This document shows, piece after piece, positions 1 to 10,852 of a stretch of DNA of 64,000 nucleotides (positions within the stretch are counted from its first letter, which is position 1; every line of letters starts with the position of its first letter). The notes beneath the pieces are model-generated. The model searched no databases. It was given only the letters and a program-made list of their open reading frames with translations, and had not been told where the DNA came from. This DNA is from Eutreptiella sp. 'Long Island Sound 2002'. Its lineage: Eukaryota; Euglenozoa; Euglenophyceae; Eutreptiales; Eutreptiaceae. The position numbers were made by a program, and so were the translations under genes. Where the stretch lies: NCBI GenBank assembly GCA_964036045.1, contig OZ038388.1, forward strand, positions 9,400,223 through 9,464,222. The letters are read 5' to 3'.

Positions 1-390
1 CACCCCCTCTGCCCCGCTCTTCCCCGCCTCCGCCTATCCTCCCTTTTCCTTCCCCTCTCCCTTCCCCACCACGGCTCCTTCACCCCTTCGTCGCCCTGTA
101 GCGGCCGGCCCTTCCTCTTTGACAGTCTCCGGGCTCTCCGGAGACGAGGGCGACGACACGCCCGCAGACGTCGCCGAGGACGCCGGCGAGGGGGGCCGCG
201 GGGCTGCGCCCGCCTGCATGCGGGCCACTACTGTCGGCGGCTGGCTGGGCTGTGGGTCAGGCATTTGTGACATAGCGCTGCACATGGGATCACGCTTGAG
301 CCCTGCGCCCTGTCGCCGTGTAAAGATGCCCCACCTCCTCCGCTCTTTACCCCCGCCGTTCGCGCGCCCTACGTGTGGGGTGCTCTGTCA

Positions 391-665
391 TATTCTCCCT
401 GTTGCCTCAGACACTCCAGTCCGTGGTACCGGGTTCACCCCCGGACGGTCCAGTCCTGGGGCTAATGCCGTGCTTCTTTTCGCCCCGGATGCTCCAACCC
501 GGGGCGCCTTTTTTTTTTTTTTTGTATTCTCTCAGTTGCCTCGGACGCTCCAGTCTGTGGCACCGGTCTCACCCCCGGACGATCCAGTCCGGGGGCTAGC
601 GCCGTGCTTCATTCCTCCCCGGATGCTCTAATCCGGGGCGTCTTTTTGTCGCACTCTCTCTGCCG
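391..665. repeat. Two to three units of a ~126-bp GC-rich tandem repeat
   Basis: The landmarks 'gctccagtc..gtggcacc', 'ccggacgatccagtccgg' and 'ggatgctc.aa.ccggggcg' recur with a period near 126 bp, and one unit carries a long T-run (about 491-505). The same family forms an eight-copy array at 59.9-60.9 kb. Here it lies downstream of the reverse-strand LINE ORF2. I see no gene in positions 1-848. Confidence 0.75.
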
Positions 666-848
666 CAGTCTGCACTGTCGCCGTCCTCGTCCCCGCTTCA
701 CTTTCCCCGCTTCTTGCTCCGCCCTACGACTCTGCGTGCCCAGTCCCGGACGCTCCAGTCCATGCGACGGACGCTTCCGCTGTCCCTTTCCCTCCGGTCC
801 CCTTCCTGACGTCCCCCTGCGCGGTGAAACCGTACACCCGTCCTGCCC

Positions 849-2300
849 TCATATCTGCCGGATTCTCTTTCGTCTGCGTGCCATCAGGCGGTCCCTCTGC
901 TCGTCTCCCTTCCTGTCCTCCATTCCCGTCTCTCCCCCTGACCGCCTTGGCCGCCAATCTGGCCGCCTCCGTACTTCCATCTCTGTGATTTTTGGGTTGT
1001 ACCTGATCAACGCCATCTCCACCCGCTTAATGACTGGATCACGCATGTTGTCCGCCCGCGCCTCCAACTGCGCCTCTCTGCACGCCATTCGTTCCTGGAG
1101 ATGTTCCACCATACGCCACAACAGCCTGTGCGCCATGGCCTCCGAAGCCACTATATGCTCCTGGAGTGCCCGCCACAGCGGTTTCACTATCACCAAGTGC
1201 CATAGTCCCTTGCGGCTCCCCTCTTTCCCCAGCTCTCTCTCCACCGCGCTTCTGCCTCTCGCACCCTTCTTGAGTAACGGGACGTTCTGATCCCGAGCCA
1301 GTGGCTCCTCGATCCCCTTATACTGCGCACACCGCATGAAGTCTTGGTATGTTTCTTGCCCTTGGCCACAGTGGCATCTCATGTACTCCTCTGGGAGGTC
1401 CATACCCTTATGTCTGTACCACCTCATGATCGTTTCACGCACCGGCACCTGCCCCGTGATCGCCTGCAGCCTTCTGGTTTGCAGCCTTTTGGGCAGCGAT
1501 TCCGGCCTCAGCACATTGGGGTAGTGGACCCGCTGTCCCACCTTGCCCTCCAAGTACTCGTTCAGCTCTACCACCTCCGGCCCCCCTCGTACTTGGGCTA
1601 GCATGTGCACCGGCTGTGGATACACCCTTAGTTCCTGCTTGCCTCTGTCCTCCTCCACCACCCACCTGGCCTTCTCCTCTTCCCCGACCCTTGGAGGTAT
1701 ATGCACCAAGTGGAGGTGCCCCTTGCTCTCTTGCACCCTCCACTCTGGTTCCTGCTCCTTATCCACCGCTTGCGCCGCCCCATCCGCCTCATGATTCCCC
1801 ACTCCCGCCCTGTGTAACTCCTGTTTCACCAGGTGTATGACCAGGGGCACTTTCTTCATCTCCAGCCCGTGCCATATCGCGTACACTTGTGACGACAGTC
1901 CCGTGCCGAGGGCCTCATGCAGTGGCCTGCTGGCCAGTCTCCTAAGGGACGCCATGTCCGCCTCCGCGTCCACCACCATCCACACTTCCCGTACGTCCTC
2001 CCCTATCTCCCCAACCGCGTCCGCCACCGTCTGCACCTCTCCATGGGACGCTGCTCCGTACACCATCTTTTCCACCACACTCTCCGTCACCGTGACCCTT
2101 ACCGCCGCTGCCCCCGCCATAGGCAACATGCCCATCCACCCCGGACCCGTCCAGAAATAGCACCACCCTCTCCTTCGTGGGCTCCGGTATGCGCACCACT
2201 TCCCTCGGGTAGTGGCAGTACACTTTGTGCTTTCCCAATGCCATACTCTCATACCCCATCCCCGATGCCTAGCTCTCTTACCCCTCTGTACACCGCCCAC
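849..2300 (-). pseudogene. LINE ORF2 C-terminal part: RNase H domain and CCHC-type zinc motif
   Basis: The minus-strand frame shows RNase H hallmarks: an aspartate-bearing strand 'MVVDAEADMASL' and, later, a His followed by 'GNHEADGAAQ', the common GN-x-x-AD helix. Near the C-terminus 'CHCGQGQETYQDFMRC' resembles the Cys/His motif that follows RNase H in many LINEs. The domain would degrade the RNA strand during target-primed reverse transcription. It overlaps the next upstream segment (2249-3943) in a different frame, so a frameshift lies near 2250-2300. The last residues are Arg-rich and the frame stops at 849. Alternative products are unlikely. Confidence 0.75.
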
Positions 2301-3943
2301 TTATTGTCCGTCCTGGCCTTCCATCCCTTCGTCACCACCACTCCGTGGCACCATGCCCTGTCCCCTTTCGCCCTGCCCTGCTCTAGGTATGCCTGTACCA
2401 GAAACAGGTACCATACCCCGTGGACCGTCAGCCTGATCCTCCTCGCACTCACTCCACACTTGTGGCCCACGGGCACTATGGGCGCCTCCTCGTCGGGCCT
2501 CCCCGTGTCCGTCATCCGGAAACTCACCGCCACCCCATCATCCTCTTCTTGTAGTCCCCGCACTGTGTCCCATCCAAACCGGACCCCTGTTCTTTTCACC
2601 TCCTTTTCCTCTCCCCACCAGACCTCCACGTCCCCCTGGGCCTCCTCATCCTCCCGCACCTCTTTGGGCAGCCGCAGCACCGGCCCCCACCACTGCCCCC
2701 TGGCGTCCGTAGTGCGCATGGTCGCGTTCGGGAACGCCCACACCGTCCTTCGTAGGACTGGCCACGGGATTTGCCCCGCCTCCTTGGTGCACCTCCAGCA
2801 CTGGTCCCCCTGTCCTGCCCCTTCCGGGATGTTGTCTTTCCGGAACATATCTGCATGGACATCATACCACTGCCCGGCCGCACTGTGTACCTTCCCACTC
2901 GGTCCTTTGAGTCCCAGCGGCGCACACAACAGTATGCCCGGTCTGGCCTTGTCCCTCTCCCCCCTGTCCGGCACCACTCTCTCTTGCTGCGCCCCCTCTC
3001 CTCTCCCGCCTCTTAGCTTCCTCTGCTGGATTCCCCACAGCGCCACCCACTCGTTCCACATTGCGCGCATCCTCCTGCTCCACCTTGCGCGGTCCTCTTG
3101 TCCTCTTGCTCTCCTCATCATCCACCTGTATACACCCCATTCTACCACCCTGGTGTCCCGATACAACTCCGCATGGTGCAGCCCCGCCTTCTTGTATTCC
3201 TTCATATCCTTCCTGCGCACGTGCAGCACCTCCATGTTCACTCCTTCCTTCGTGATCCACCGTACCGTCCCATGTGCCGCCCCCCCGAAGTCCGTGTCCA
3301 GGACCAGGATTGGTCCCCGCCGACCGCACGTCCTGTTGGTTGCCAGCATGTGTTCCTCCCCCGGCAACACTGCCTGTAGGGCGCGCCACATGCGCTCTTT
3401 CTTCCCCGCCCCCAACCGTCTGCGCCGGTGCCACACATAGCGCGGGCACATGTTCCACTCCTTCTGAACCTCTGCGACCGCGTGATAGCACCCCCGTCTC
3501 ACCACCTCTTCCTGATTGTGGCACATCCTGCTCAGCGTCCTCGCCGTGTGTGCCCTGTACGTCTCCCCCGCCGTGGGCATCCCCTCTCCATAGTAGGCCG
3601 TCGGCGACCGCAACACGCACCACGGCACCTCTGTGGGTATCCCCTCATATCCTCTGATGAGCCTTAGCACTTCTCCCTCCACCTCCTCCAGCTGCTCCCT
3701 CCAATACGAGAGGTGCATCCCCTGGTACCCTACCGCCGCATTGAGCACCGCCCGCAGGTAGTACAGGGTCGTCTGCACTGACGGGGGGTGATGCCGCAGG
3801 ACCACCAGTATCGCCCTGAACCCCCTGACTAATTTGTCAGGTAGCCTGACCCCCCTCGCCTCCATGGCCTGCACATGTCCCAGCACCACCGCTTCCTCTG
3901 CCCTCTCCAGCGATGCCACTCCGTCTCCTACATCCAGTGCCAT
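2249..3943 (-). pseudogene. LINE ORF2 middle region between reverse transcriptase and RNase H
   Basis: This 564-codon segment is in the same frame as the RT core (4013-4732), from which a single TAA separates it. It covers the RT thumb/connection part and a long linker. A Cys-rich patch 'QCWRCTKEAG' followed by Trp/Phe residues resembles the post-RT Cys motif of LINE proteins. It has no recognisable catalytic residues. The high Arg/Glu/Gly content matches the rest of this ORF. It is assigned from continuity with the RT and RNase H parts rather than from its own motifs. Confidence 0.65.
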
Positions 3944-4012
3944 ACCTTCCTCTCCACCCCTCCTCAGAACCGCCGACTTCTCCGCGCTCCAGACAAGGTG
4001 GTTATCCTTCCC

Positions 4013-4732
4013 TTACCTCTGCATCAGGGCCTGTACCACCTGTTGGGCCTTTTCAACCCGCGCCATGGGTACCGCATCATCCACATACGCCTGCGCCGGC
4101 GACGTGTGTGGCGCCCGCGCCAGTTGTGGATATTCCCGCGCTATCCAACTCATCAGGGGGAGCATGGCCAGCAAGTAAAGGAACGGGCCCTCCACCCCGC
4201 CTGGTGGCACCCTGCTGCCTGGGGTTACCCACTCGGTACACCCCTTCCCCGTGGCGACCGTGTACCTCCTTGAGCACAGGTACTTTTCCACGAAGTCACC
4301 ATATGGGAGTCCTAGCTGTCGCCACACCTCCTCTATGAGCCTATGCGGCGTGTTGGGGAACGCCCCCCTCACGTCCACAGACGCCATGAACGCCTCTAGG
4401 TCCTCATCATCGAGGTACATATCGTACAGGAAGCTTGTTTCCTGTGTGGACCTACCCTGCACTGACCCCCACAGAATGTCTGGTATGACCCCCGCTGCAT
4501 ACAGCCGCCGCTGTATCGTCCCGAAGATCACCATCCAGACCAGCTTGGCGTCTGTGACGGCACAGCATATTGGTCTCCAGTTCCCCGGCCTGAGGTGATC
4601 CCCCTTCTTGTACAGGGGCCGCACCTTGCCCCCCCATTCTTTAGGGGGCTCGCCTGTGCGCAACACCTCCGTGACCCTCCCCGCTAGACCATCCAGCTCC
4701 GGCGCCTCCAGGTGCTGGTACGCCTCCGCCAC
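4013..4732 (-). pseudogene. LINE ORF2 reverse transcriptase core
   Basis: RT motifs appear in order: 'YKKGDHLRPGNWRPI' (the K-G-D-x-x-N-W-R-P-I entry motif), 'SVDVRGAFPNTPH' with the first catalytic Asp, 'PPGGVEGPFLYLLAM' (the usual QG..LSP block, diverged), and 'AYVDDAVPMA' carrying the paired catalytic Asp. It would copy the element RNA at the nicked target. Upstream, the same frame continues through a TAG (about 4736) into 4736-5245. Downstream a TAA separates it from 2249-3943. The stops make it non-functional. Confidence 0.85.
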
Positions 4733-4735
4733 CAG

Positions 4736-5245
4736 CTAGTCCACTCCCGGGCTCTTTTTCCCCTTGAGAGCCTTCACTGCCTCTTTAATTTCCCCTAGCG
4801 TCACCCTGCTGCGGTGTATGTCCTCGCTCTGCTCCGCTGTGAACACCCGCGGTAACACCCTTAACATTCTCCTTGTGATCCCGCTTAGCTCCTGCTGCCC
4901 CCGGTTGTGCTGTCTCCTGAAACTCTGCGCCACCTCCTCCAGCACTTTTTTTTTGTTGCCAGTGACCCTGCCACACTGCAGTCTGACCGCCCTGATTTCT
5001 TTTGGTTTTCCAGCCTCAGCGAGCTCTCTGATGTACCGTAGCGACTTGTACGGCACCGCCCTTTCCATGTATGTCACATGCTCCGCCACCACTTTCTGGT
5101 ATATCCTCTCGTGTTCCTCCTCCACAGCCCTCCTCGCTGTTCGCACCCTCTTCTTCGCCTGTGTCACCTCCGTTTGCCACTCTGTCCCCTCTTCTCGGGC
5201 CCGTGCCTCGACCTCCTCTTGCTGCCGTCCCCCTCCTCCGGCCAC
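4736..5245 (-). pseudogene. LINE ORF2 linker and RT N-terminal segment
   Basis: This 169-codon Glu/Arg-rich, probably helical segment ends in 'VKALKGKKSPGVD', matching the K-x-x-K-(S/A)-P-G-x-D motif that begins the RT domain of LINEs. The RT core resumes in the same frame directly after a TAG. It sits between the endonuclease C-terminus (5281-5700) and the RT, as expected. Confidence 0.75.
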
Positions 5246-5280
5246 TTCACCATTGGCGGCAGGCTAACGCCTTCCTCGTC

Positions 5281-5700
5281 CTACCCCTGCTCATCCTCCT
5301 GTTCGTCCCCGGGCTCCCCCACCTTCACGTCCACAGTCACCATCATGGGGCAATGCCCCTTCCTGTCCTGCATTTCTTCCGGCCCCACCATGTATCCCGC
5401 CGTCACCCCCTTGACCCAGCTGGGGTCCGCGTACACCGCGTCTATCCGCGACGGCGCGCTGCCTTCCGGTGCCGGGTAGTGTGAGGGGCCCGGCGCTCCA
5501 CTGTACGACACGTCCTGCAGCCTCATTTCCTCCAAAACTTCCGCACCTCGCGGTCCACAGTTGTCTACAGTTTCCCCTCTAGCCCCGCCTTCCACTACAT
5601 TCATGAAGGACCAAACCACGGTGAGAAACATGGTTCGGCAGTTTTCATTTCGCCTCGCCTTGCCCCTTACGCCGTCAGACAGCCCCACCCCGATGACGAG
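5281..5700 (-). pseudogene. LINE ORF2 endonuclease (APE-type), C-terminal half
   Basis: 'PSRIDAVYADPSWVKG' matches the S-R-I-D motif of APE-type LINE endonucleases. The following 'DRKGHCPMMVTVDV' corresponds to the terminal (S/D)-x-H-x-P-V motif. The N-terminal half of the same domain lies 8.4 kb away at 14.1-14.45 kb, because a forward-strand LINE inserted between them. The endonuclease would nick target DNA to prime reverse transcription. The junction with the inserted element is near 5700-5712 and was placed by eye. Confidence 0.75.
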
Positions 5701-5703
5701 GGA

Positions 5704-8700
5704 TTGATGTGCCATGTCAAACTTCACCTTCCTGGGCTTCCCGTGATTAATTTGGTTTCCACCTACGCACCCCCCAAAGACCACACTAGACGAAAAAAGA
5801 TTGAAACTTTCCTCTCCAAACTCCTCTCCACAAACAACAATACCGCAACCAACTCCACGCTCTCCACAAGAGTGGAAAACGCCAACACCCTACTTTGTGG
5901 AGGGGATTTCAATGCCATTCTCCAGGACGACCTGGACTCTCACAACCTTAAAACCAAAAACGAATGGAAATGGCTCACCGAACAAATTTTGCCAACAGGC
6001 AACTCCCCCCGGACCTTGATTGACGTTTTTCGGTCCTTGAACCCCACCCTCAGACAATTCACAAGATACTCGTCCGAGGCACACACTAGTGAAACCAGAC
6101 TTGATCTCATCTTATGCAACCCCAAAGCGCTTGAAACACTCACTCCTCAGGAAAGCACCATTGAATCCTTTGATAAGACTAGCGACCACCACCCTGTTTT
6201 GGCGAGTTTCGACGCCTCTTCCCTCCCACAGACGAAAGAACCCCAACCCCCGCCACTGATTTATAGAAATTTGAACCAAGACGAAAAGAAAACATTTTCT
6301 GACGGTTTGGGAGAATGGGACCATTGGGCTTCACAGGTGCTTCCCATCTTCGGTGACCTACCCCACGACACCAAAGTCAAAATTGTTAACAAGGTTCTGT
6401 TAGCCCTGTCCGATACATATCACAACATAACTTCCTCCCACACCCATAAACCCTCGAAGCTTGACAAGAAGGTAGATTCCCTTCGAAATCACATCCCCCC
6501 AGCCACAAGCACAGATTTCAACGCTAAAATGTCTGAACTACAGAAAATGATCGACGAACTCCACCTAGAAAAACAAAAAAAAGACACCAAAAAACTCCAC
6601 CGCAACCTTGTTAGAGGTGTCAAACTGAAACGCACCCTCAACGAAGCATTGGCTCCCTCGAACTCCGCCCCCGCTGCTCTTTATACCTCTTCCTCTAAAG
6701 ACAGTACGACAGACAACACTGAACACATGACACAAATCATAGCCAACTCACTCCATGAACTGGGAGGGAACGTTGATTTTCAACCCACCCCACAGATCCT
6801 TTCCGATTTTCTCCATCACACACCTACAGAACCGGCACTGAATCACTTTAAAATACCACACATCACTTGGCCTCAATTTAAAAACAAAATCAACCATGCA
6901 AAACCGTCAAAGGCAGGAGGTCGCGACCAATGTAATTTATACGTCATATCTCTTGCACCCCACCATCTTTGTGAACTCCTCTATCATGCCTGCAATTACT
7001 TCTTGTTTAACCCCCTCCCAACCGAATGGACCCAAGCCGACATTTTCCTACTTTTCAAAGAAGGCGACAACAAAGACCCCACCAATTACCGCCCCATATC
7101 CCTATTAAACGCCATCTATAAAATTATCTCTTCCCACATAAATGAGTCACTTTCGCGTGTATTACATAAACACAAACTTATTAACACCATACAGATCGGA
7201 GGCATGGAGAATAGACGTACCTCCGATCACTTATACCGAGTCACACAACACATGTTTCATCACCCCTGGGGCTACAATATGTACATTGACTTCAACAAAG
7301 CCTTTAACAGCGTCCCTAGAGAAGCCCTGTGGCAAATTCTCCAGCACATGGGTTTCAGTTCTGAGGTCATTTCTGTGTTGCAAAACCTATACATTAAACC
7401 GCAAGATTTCCCCCGAATCCTCGGTTTTACCAAACACTCTTACACACTTGATCGTGGCGTACGCCAGGGCTGCCCACTCTCCCCACTCCTGTTTGTACTC
7501 TACATTAATGTGGTGCTGCATAGGTTAGATTCGCTGCTCGCCGAATTTCAAACCCCCGCGACCAAAGCCTGGGCATTCATCGACGACATACTGGTTCGGC
7601 TGGCATCCCCACAGCAAGCGCAAACCATTCTTGAGTTTTTTGATGGCCCAGTCCGCCAGTTGGGCCTTGACATGAACGTCGGCAAAACCGAAACCCACGC
7701 CATGGACCCGTTCCCCAACTTCTCTCTCCAAACAAGCACAGGAACAACATTAAGCACTTATGACAAACGAGGCAACCCACACACCTCATACAAATATCTT
7801 GGCATTTGGATTTTTACCACCAAGCAAGCACCCCAACTTTACAATTTTTTATTCAACGAAATCTCTGGTTCTTTCGACAGACTCACCCCACTCCCTCTTA
7901 CCTTTGGTGAATACATACTTCTGGTCAACAAACAACTAATACCTATCATCACTTATCGCTCACTTACCCACAGACTCTCCATTGAAGTGGTACAGCTACT
8001 TCAAAAACAAATCTGGACCGAATTATGCCATGCTACACCACTGTGCAAAAAAATCTCACCCAAAGACATCTACAGCCCAAGGAAAAGGGGAGGACTGGGA
8101 CTTCGCTCTTTAGAGCTTTCTGTCCACAAAACAACCCTTTATTCTGGCCTCCGCCATTTAAACCAAGAAAGCCCACCTGATATATACGATCCCCTGCGAC
8201 ACGACCTCCTCAGTGAAACCCCAAACCCCTTTCTGGATAGTTTTGTTGAAGCATGCGCATTCCTTAAGGTCCTCCCTCATGGCTTCGGGCCCCCGTGGAA
8301 CCCAAAGCTATGTCGACAACTTGTCATCGGTGAAAAGCTAAAGGCCCTCCTCACTACCGATGATGGTGTCACAGACTACTTCCCTGCAGAAGTTGTAGCT
8401 GAAAATGACCATTTCGCCACCATCACCTTTAGTGACGCCACCTTAGACCTGGAGGACTCTGATGATTTTATCATGCACGATCCCGACTCCCCACCCAATG
8501 ATTTCTTCTCCCATGTGTTCCTTTGCCCACCCCTATACCAACCTCCATTAATTGCCGACAATGCGCCAGCCCCCCCCGTTGGGCTGGCCGACCCTGAAAT
8601 TCATCGTGACGGGATACTTTTCAAACATCCTTTCCACCTCCCCGAACTCACTGAAGCAGACCTCCTCTTTTGGAACTGCATGAGTGCAGCCGAGGCAAAC

Positions 8701-10686
8701 AAAGAGTCACACGAAGGCCACGTTTACCTTGATGGCTCGGCCAAAGGACCCCATAGAGGATCTGCAATTTGGTTTTTTCATAAAAATCAGCCGTTGTTGA
8801 ACTACGCTCTGGCCATTCCATCCCCCTATCAATCATCAGCGGATGCTGAATTTTGGGCCCTCCTCTCTTTTATGAGAAGACATGACTGGAGCTCCAGTGG
8901 AACTGTTCTCATTTTTTCCGACAATCTTGAGGTAGTAGAAACGGTCAACGCTATCGACACCAGCAAACCAAGGCCCCCACCCTCCAGATCCACACATGGC
9001 ACCTGGCATGCGGCGTTGTATGATTTCTTGGTCGAACATAACATTCAAGGTAAATACCGGTTAGTGTGGTTGAAAGCTCATGTAGGTTTCTTGGGAAATG
9101 AACTGGCCGATAAACTAGCCAAGTGGGCTGCTTTTTGCCACAGTGACCCCGAGTCTCTCATAAGTGACCCACGGCCCCACTCCATCACCATTGGAAAAAT
9201 TCCCCTCATCTCCAAAATCCCGCCACAACACTTACATGAACTAGTCCCCCATCACCGGCATGCATCAATTCGAGTTGGCGACAGCTACGACTGGTTCAAA
9301 CACTCGTCTTGGTTTAGTGTTTTAAATTTCAAATGGGTAAGTGGTCTCATCCACATTCCTGGCTACCCCAGCTATGACCAACTTTCTTTTCATGACTGCC
9401 ACCTCTGCGATGCCCCCCACCCCCTCGAACCTCAATCAATCGTCACATTCTGCACCAGAGCAGAAGAGACCCGAAATCTCTTTTTTGATTCTTGGGGTCC
9501 TTTCTTTGGACCAGTAGTTAAAACATGGTTCAACCAAACCACACCAGGAGAAAAACGGAATTTCATCAAAACACTAATTCCCCACACACTCCATGACTAC
9601 CTGCAGAAAAACTCCCCTTTTCCCGACTTCCGCGTACAGTATCTCCAAGCTTTAAAGGCGAGAAGGAAACGACTGAACAAAATTGTCCCTGAAGCATTCA
9701 GATGGCTTTTCAAAACCCCCACACACGACCACCACGTCCGCATGACAAAACCCCCCACGCAAGTCGTGAGATGGGCCGGGTCGCACTCAATGTTTAGCAC
9801 TACGCCTTCCCATCCACAACACCAGCCCATCCAATACCCCCGGGAAGACCCGCTCCCTTCCTCAGTTTCCCGCACCAAAAAGCGCAAACTCAACAACCCA
9901 TTAAAAACACCAAATCCCCAGCCCTCCCCAAGGCCCCAAACACAACTCACCATTTCTCACTATTTTCAGAATACCCTCCCCAACGACCCCGTCAAGGACA
10001 TCGCAAGAGCGGTGCAAGCGGGACTCCAAACAGTAGGAAACCCGGACGCACCACTGGCCCCCGCAGAAGTGCATGCCCTCAGACCTTTCCTTTTCCCTTT
10101 CCCCTCTGTCCACCCTGTGAGCTTAATGGATGATGTTGATACTGCTGCCCGCCAACCCATGTCCCCATTGCATTTCACTGTCACCTCATCTAGTTTTTCT
10201 CGGCAAATACTACGCGCCCTTAAAAAGCGTCCCCAGGTGGAACTCTCTCACCCTAGAGTGGCCCGACAGAAAAACTCCTCGGTGGCTGCCCTTTTGATCG
10301 AAAAAGCGGACCCCAACCACCCCCACACACGCCTACGCCCCGAAACTCCGAATAGTCTTTCTGTTATAAATATCCTGGTTTGCCACACCATGCACCACCA
10401 CAGCTGCCTCTCTTACCAGGAACACCTTTCCCCCCCACCACCACTCATCCAAGCAACCCAACGGCCCGCCATTCAGTGGAAGATCCCACCCCCTAAACGT
10501 CTTGCTGGTGACCAGACGCAACCAAGCAAACGTCGCCAAACACAACGCTGCAACAAAAAGCAGGTGCGAGAAACCCAAGTAGATAAAGAGCCACCCAAAA
10601 AACGTCCAGTACAAATGAAACTCCCTGATTTTTTCGGGACACCACCCCCAGCACCACCAGACCCGGAACCACCTGACCCTACGTGA
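5704..10686 (+). CDS. LINE polyprotein: partial endonuclease, reverse transcriptase, RNase H
   Basis: The 1660-codon frame is open. Residues 1-180 are an APE-type endonuclease lacking its N-terminus ('VSTYAPP', 'CGGDFNAI', 'TRLDLILC', 'SDHHPVL'). RT spans about 390-700, with 'NYRPISLLNAIYK', 'YIDFNKAFNSV' (first Asp), 'GVRQGCPLSPLLF' and 'AFIDDIL' (catalytic Asp pair; F/I-D-D instead of Y-A-D-D). RNase H spans about 1005-1140: 'VYLDGSAKG', Glu in 'DAEFWALL', 'FSDNLEVV' and 'GNELADKLA'. A CCHC-like motif 'CHLCDAPHPLEPQSIVTFC' follows near 1235. The last 350 residues are Pro/Thr/Lys-rich. The true start is lost through truncation, so the first Met is arbitrary. It stops in TGATG, overlapping a possible reinitiation codon. 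Confidence 0.9.
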   Translation: MMCHVKLHLPGLPVINLVSTYAPPKDHTRRKKIETFLSKLLSTNNNTATNSTLSTRVENANTLLCGGDFNAILQDDLDSHNLKTKNEWKWLTEQILPTGNSPRTLIDVFRSLNPTLRQFTRYSSEAHTSETRLDLILCNPKALETLTPQESTIESFDKTSDHHPVLASFDASSLPQTKEPQPPPLIYRNLNQDEKKTFSDGLGEWDHWASQVLPIFGDLPHDTKVKIVNKVLLALSDTYHNITSSHTHKPSKLDKKVDSLRNHIPPATSTDFNAKMSELQKMIDELHLEKQKKDTKKLHRNLVRGVKLKRTLNEALAPSNSAPAALYTSSSKDSTTDNTEHMTQIIANSLHELGGNVDFQPTPQILSDFLHHTPTEPALNHFKIPHITWPQFKNKINHAKPSKAGGRDQCNLYVISLAPHHLCELLYHACNYFLFNPLPTEWTQADIFLLFKEGDNKDPTNYRPISLLNAIYKIISSHINESLSRVLHKHKLINTIQIGGMENRRTSDHLYRVTQHMFHHPWGYNMYIDFNKAFNSVPREALWQILQHMGFSSEVISVLQNLYIKPQDFPRILGFTKHSYTLDRGVRQGCPLSPLLFVLYINVVLHRLDSLLAEFQTPATKAWAFIDDILVRLASPQQAQTILEFFDGPVRQLGLDMNVGKTETHAMDPFPNFSLQTSTGTTLSTYDKRGNPHTSYKYLGIWIFTTKQAPQLYNFLFNEISGSFDRLTPLPLTFGEYILLVNKQLIPIITYRSLTHRLSIEVVQLLQKQIWTELCHATPLCKKISPKDIYSPRKRGGLGLRSLELSVHKTTLYSGLRHLNQESPPDIYDPLRHDLLSETPNPFLDSFVEACAFLKVLPHGFGPPWNPKLCRQLVIGEKLKALLTTDDGVTDYFPAEVVAENDHFATITFSDATLDLEDSDDFIMHDPDSPPNDFFSHVFLCPPLYQPPLIADNAPAPPVGLADPEIHRDGILFKHPFHLPELTEADLLFWNCMSAAEANKESHEGHVYLDGSAKGPHRGSAIWFFHKNQPLLNYALAIPSPYQSSADAEFWALLSFMRRHDWSSSGTVLIFSDNLEVVETVNAIDTSKPRPPPSRSTHGTWHAALYDFLVEHNIQGKYRLVWLKAHVGFLGNELADKLAKWAAFCHSDPESLISDPRPHSITIGKIPLISKIPPQHLHELVPHHRHASIRVGDSYDWFKHSSWFSVLNFKWVSGLIHIPGYPSYDQLSFHDCHLCDAPHPLEPQSIVTFCTRAEETRNLFFDSWGPFFGPVVKTWFNQTTPGEKRNFIKTLIPHTLHDYLQKNSPFPDFRVQYLQALKARRKRLNKIVPEAFRWLFKTPTHDHHVRMTKPPTQVVRWAGSHSMFSTTPSHPQHQPIQYPREDPLPSSVSRTKKRKLNNPLKTPNPQPSPRPQTQLTISHYFQNTLPNDPVKDIARAVQAGLQTVGNPDAPLAPAEVHALRPFLFPFPSVHPVSLMDDVDTAARQPMSPLHFTVTSSSFSRQILRALKKRPQVELSHPRVARQKNSSVAALLIEKADPNHPHTRLRPETPNSLSVINILVCHTMHHHSCLSYQEHLSPPPPLIQATQRPAIQWKIPPPKRLAGDQTQPSKRRQTQRCNKKQVRETQVDKEPPKKRPVQMKLPDFFGTPPPAPPDPEPPDPT

Positions 10687-10852
10687 TGCACTACCTTTTG
10701 CCCACTATAGCCCGCCCTCCGCAGGTTTTACACGCAACAAGAAAGCCAAAGTCCGTCGGCAAGCCCGCAGAGCAAGGCAGTTAGCCCTGCTCACCCTGCC
10801 ACAGGAGAACCCTTCCGTCAGCGAGTCAGAAACGGAATCCGAACCGGCAAGC

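Noticed and set aside
1917-3440. 507-codon plus-strand frame antisense to the reverse LINE
   Set aside because: It is the complement of Arg/Glu-rich LINE coding sequence in GC-rich DNA. The minus strand carries the RT and RNase H motifs.
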